From assembly GCA_947476255.1 (NCBI GenBank), contig CANJPY010000001.1, positions 53,768-117,767 of the forward strand: a stretch of DNA of 64,000 nt, given 5' to 3'. Below the pieces are notes generated by a model. The model saw nothing but the letters and a program-made list of their open reading frames with translations. It did not search any database and had not been told where the DNA came from. Source of the DNA: Chthoniobacteraceae bacterium (GTDB taxonomy: Bacteria; Verrucomicrobiota; Verrucomicrobiia; Chthoniobacterales; Chthoniobacteraceae). The number at the start of each line of letters is the position of its first letter. The first letter of the stretch is position 1. Below are positions 63,858 through 64,000 of this stretch, in pieces. A program made the translations under genes and the position numbers.

Positions 63858-64000
63858 ATAGAGTAGGGAGACGAGGATGGTTTGCGGCCACAACCACTCC
63901 TTGTCCTCCTCTCCCCCTCATCGAACCGGACGGGCGGATTTCCCGCATCCGGCTCTCGGAGGCTGTTCTCCGGTTTGCTTCATTTGCATTGCCGTGTGGC
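63858..64000 (-). mobile_element. 3' end of a group II intron (domains V and VI), truncated by the window
   Basis: On the minus strand, domain V is at 63923-63955: GAGCCGGA and TCCGGTTC form the outer stem with a GCGG/CCGC upper stem and GAAA-containing loop. Domain VI follows at about 63862-63918 as a long hairpin (GGGAGA...TCTCCC base), and the intron ends ...CTACTCTAT at 63858, with the typical AY end. The 45 bp before domain V resemble the region after an intron-encoded reverse transcriptase, which would lie outside the window. Confidence 0.82.

Overview
The window reads as a chromosomal segment of a GC-rich, Gram-negative member of the Planctomycetota-Verrucomicrobiota-Chlamydiota group, most likely Verrucomicrobiota. 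The evidence is a four-gene block of planctomycete/verrucomicrobial type (DUF1549/DUF1553 cytochrome, DUF1501, PPC-domain, PSCyt-WD40), a Tat-exported Gfo/Idh/MocA oxidoreductase, a DUF6600-type secreted protein, and FHA-Ser/Thr kinases with DWG in place of DFG and sensor or enzyme domains at the C-terminus. This is inference from gene content; no rRNA or other phylogenetic marker was compared.

Layout. 1-6 kb: end of an unknown gene, an exported EEP-family hydrolase, tatA, 5-formyl-THF cyclo-ligase, a squalene/phytoene synthase coupled to a secreted peptidoglycan-binding protein, and a magnesium-chelatase-like AAA+/VWA fusion. 5.9-11 kb: cytochrome c, then a complete TolC-MacA-MacB-type tripartite exporter. 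11-20 kb: a Verrucomicrobia-style tandem-repeat protein, thiE, a YdcF/ElyC-like protein, a DUF6600-type protein, an SDR/MDR sugar dehydrogenase pair and manA. 20-32 kb: ilvD, a secreted zinc-less msrB, hflX, a 1131-aa coiled-coil protein, gmd, a LysM protein with an apparently dead L,D-transpeptidase domain, and accA. 32-36 kb: system II cytochrome c maturation genes (ccsA, resB). 36-44 kb: the planctomycete-type block and the Tat oxidoreductase. 44-49 kb: an orphan RND adaptor, a DevBCA-like ABC exporter and tRNA-Ser(GGA). 49-54 kb: a large zincin-type secreted metalloprotease, an SGNH hydrolase and a VapBC toxin-antitoxin pair. 54-63 kb: two FHA-kinase paralogues around a J-domain-like protein and a carbohydrate-binding relic. 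63-64 kb: an iclR 3' exon interrupted by the 3' end of a group II intron that runs off the window.

The genes connect in a few places. Cytochrome maturation (ccsA/resB) serves the several c-type cytochromes here (5.9, 36 and 41 kb). TatA could serve the two visible twin-arginine proteins. manA and gmd are both steps of mannose/GDP-deoxyhexose metabolism. The right third (44-64 kb) is the decaying, plastic part: minisatellites with 11-, 18- and 22-bp periods, a VapC relic, a CBM9-like relic, a kinase-propeller gene split by one amber codon and one homopolymer frameshift, and an intron-split regulator. I see no CRISPR array, prophage or complete insertion sequence.
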